This document shows positions 5,224-5,282 of a stretch of DNA of 5,282 bases, in pieces. Position 1 is the stretch's first letter. Each line of letters opens with the position of its first letter. The stretch lies in the NCBI GenBank assembly GCA_023140595.1, contig JAGLLI010000131.1, positions 1 to 5,282 of the forward strand. Direction: 5' to 3'. A program made the position numbers and the translations under genes. The DNA is from Candidatus Parcubacteria bacterium (GTDB lineage Bacteria > Patescibacteriota > Patescibacteriia > Patescibacteriales > UBA12075). The notes under the pieces are model-generated. The model was not told the origin of the DNA. It was given only the letters and a program-made list of their open reading frames with translations, and ran no database searches.

Positions 5224-5282
5224 TTGAAAAAAAAAGAAGAACCATATAAAGATATCTACGGGTCATACAGAATACTACCGTC
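5224..5282 (+). CDS. Unidentified protein, N-terminus only (3' truncated by window)
   Basis: A TTG start at 5224 is preceded by GGGAGGG (5210-5216) with 7-nt spacing, an excellent ribosome binding site. The frame is open to the window edge and encodes 19 residues, MKKKEEPYKDIYGSYRILP. It is lysine-rich and soluble, with no signal peptide. That is too short to assign a family. The promoter and leader signals make this a convincing gene start. Confidence 0.65.
   Translation, partial: MKKKEEPYKDIYGSYRILP

Noticed and set aside
1..5282. Alternative genetic code with TGA read as glycine (Gracilibacteria/Absconditabacteria type)
   Set aside because: All genes read through without in-frame TGA and use ordinary GGN glycine codons. 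The absence of TGA among six stops is too small a sample to mean anything.
1..5282. CRISPR array, tRNA/rRNA, insertion sequence or phage genes
   Set aside because: No regularly spaced direct repeats, cloverleaf-like sequence, transposase motifs or terminal inverted repeats were seen.

Overview
This AT-rich window has short intergenic gaps and every gene is on the + strand. It looks like a chromosome segment of a Patescibacteria/CPR bacterium, most likely a parcubacterial lineage. That placement is an inference from protein style: an RmuC tail, a CPR-type nucleotidyltransferase with an FDxFDYPLT N-terminus, and a MepM/Csd3-like peptidase, all recalled from memory. The reading frames are intact under the standard bacterial code. 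The six complete stops seen are TAG or TAA, and none is TGA.

Layout. Positions 1-239 hold the 3' end of rmuC. A nucleotidyltransferase-fold protein follows 12 nt later (252-1184), probably in the same transcript. Positions 1185-2440 hold two compact, separately controlled units built alike. The first encodes a 43-residue single-pass membrane protein (1312-1443). The second encodes an orphan four-TM protein with a soluble C-terminal tail (1644-2372). Each has a TTG-type -35, a TATG-preceded -10, an AATCGTTGTTT leader element, a strong Shine-Dalgarno and a look-alike terminator built on a GCCT..GC stem.

Two well-recognised envelope genes come next, each with its own promoter. One is a cyclopropane-fatty-acid synthase with all the expected catalytic residues (2560-3678). 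The other is a membrane-anchored M23 zinc endopeptidase of MepM/Csd3 architecture (3796-5085). A strong hairpin terminator lies between them, and its U-tract overlaps the -35 of the peptidase promoter. A further promoter, AATCGTT leader and Shine-Dalgarno start a gene that runs off the right edge at 5224.

How they fit together. CFA synthase modifies membrane phospholipid acyl chains and the M23 enzyme cuts peptidoglycan cross-links, so both act on the cell envelope. The two membrane orphans may belong to the same theme, but nothing in the sequence proves it. The most distinctive signal is the split in expression signals. Three genes share the AATCGTT leader and a strong Shine-Dalgarno. The two envelope enzymes lack both.
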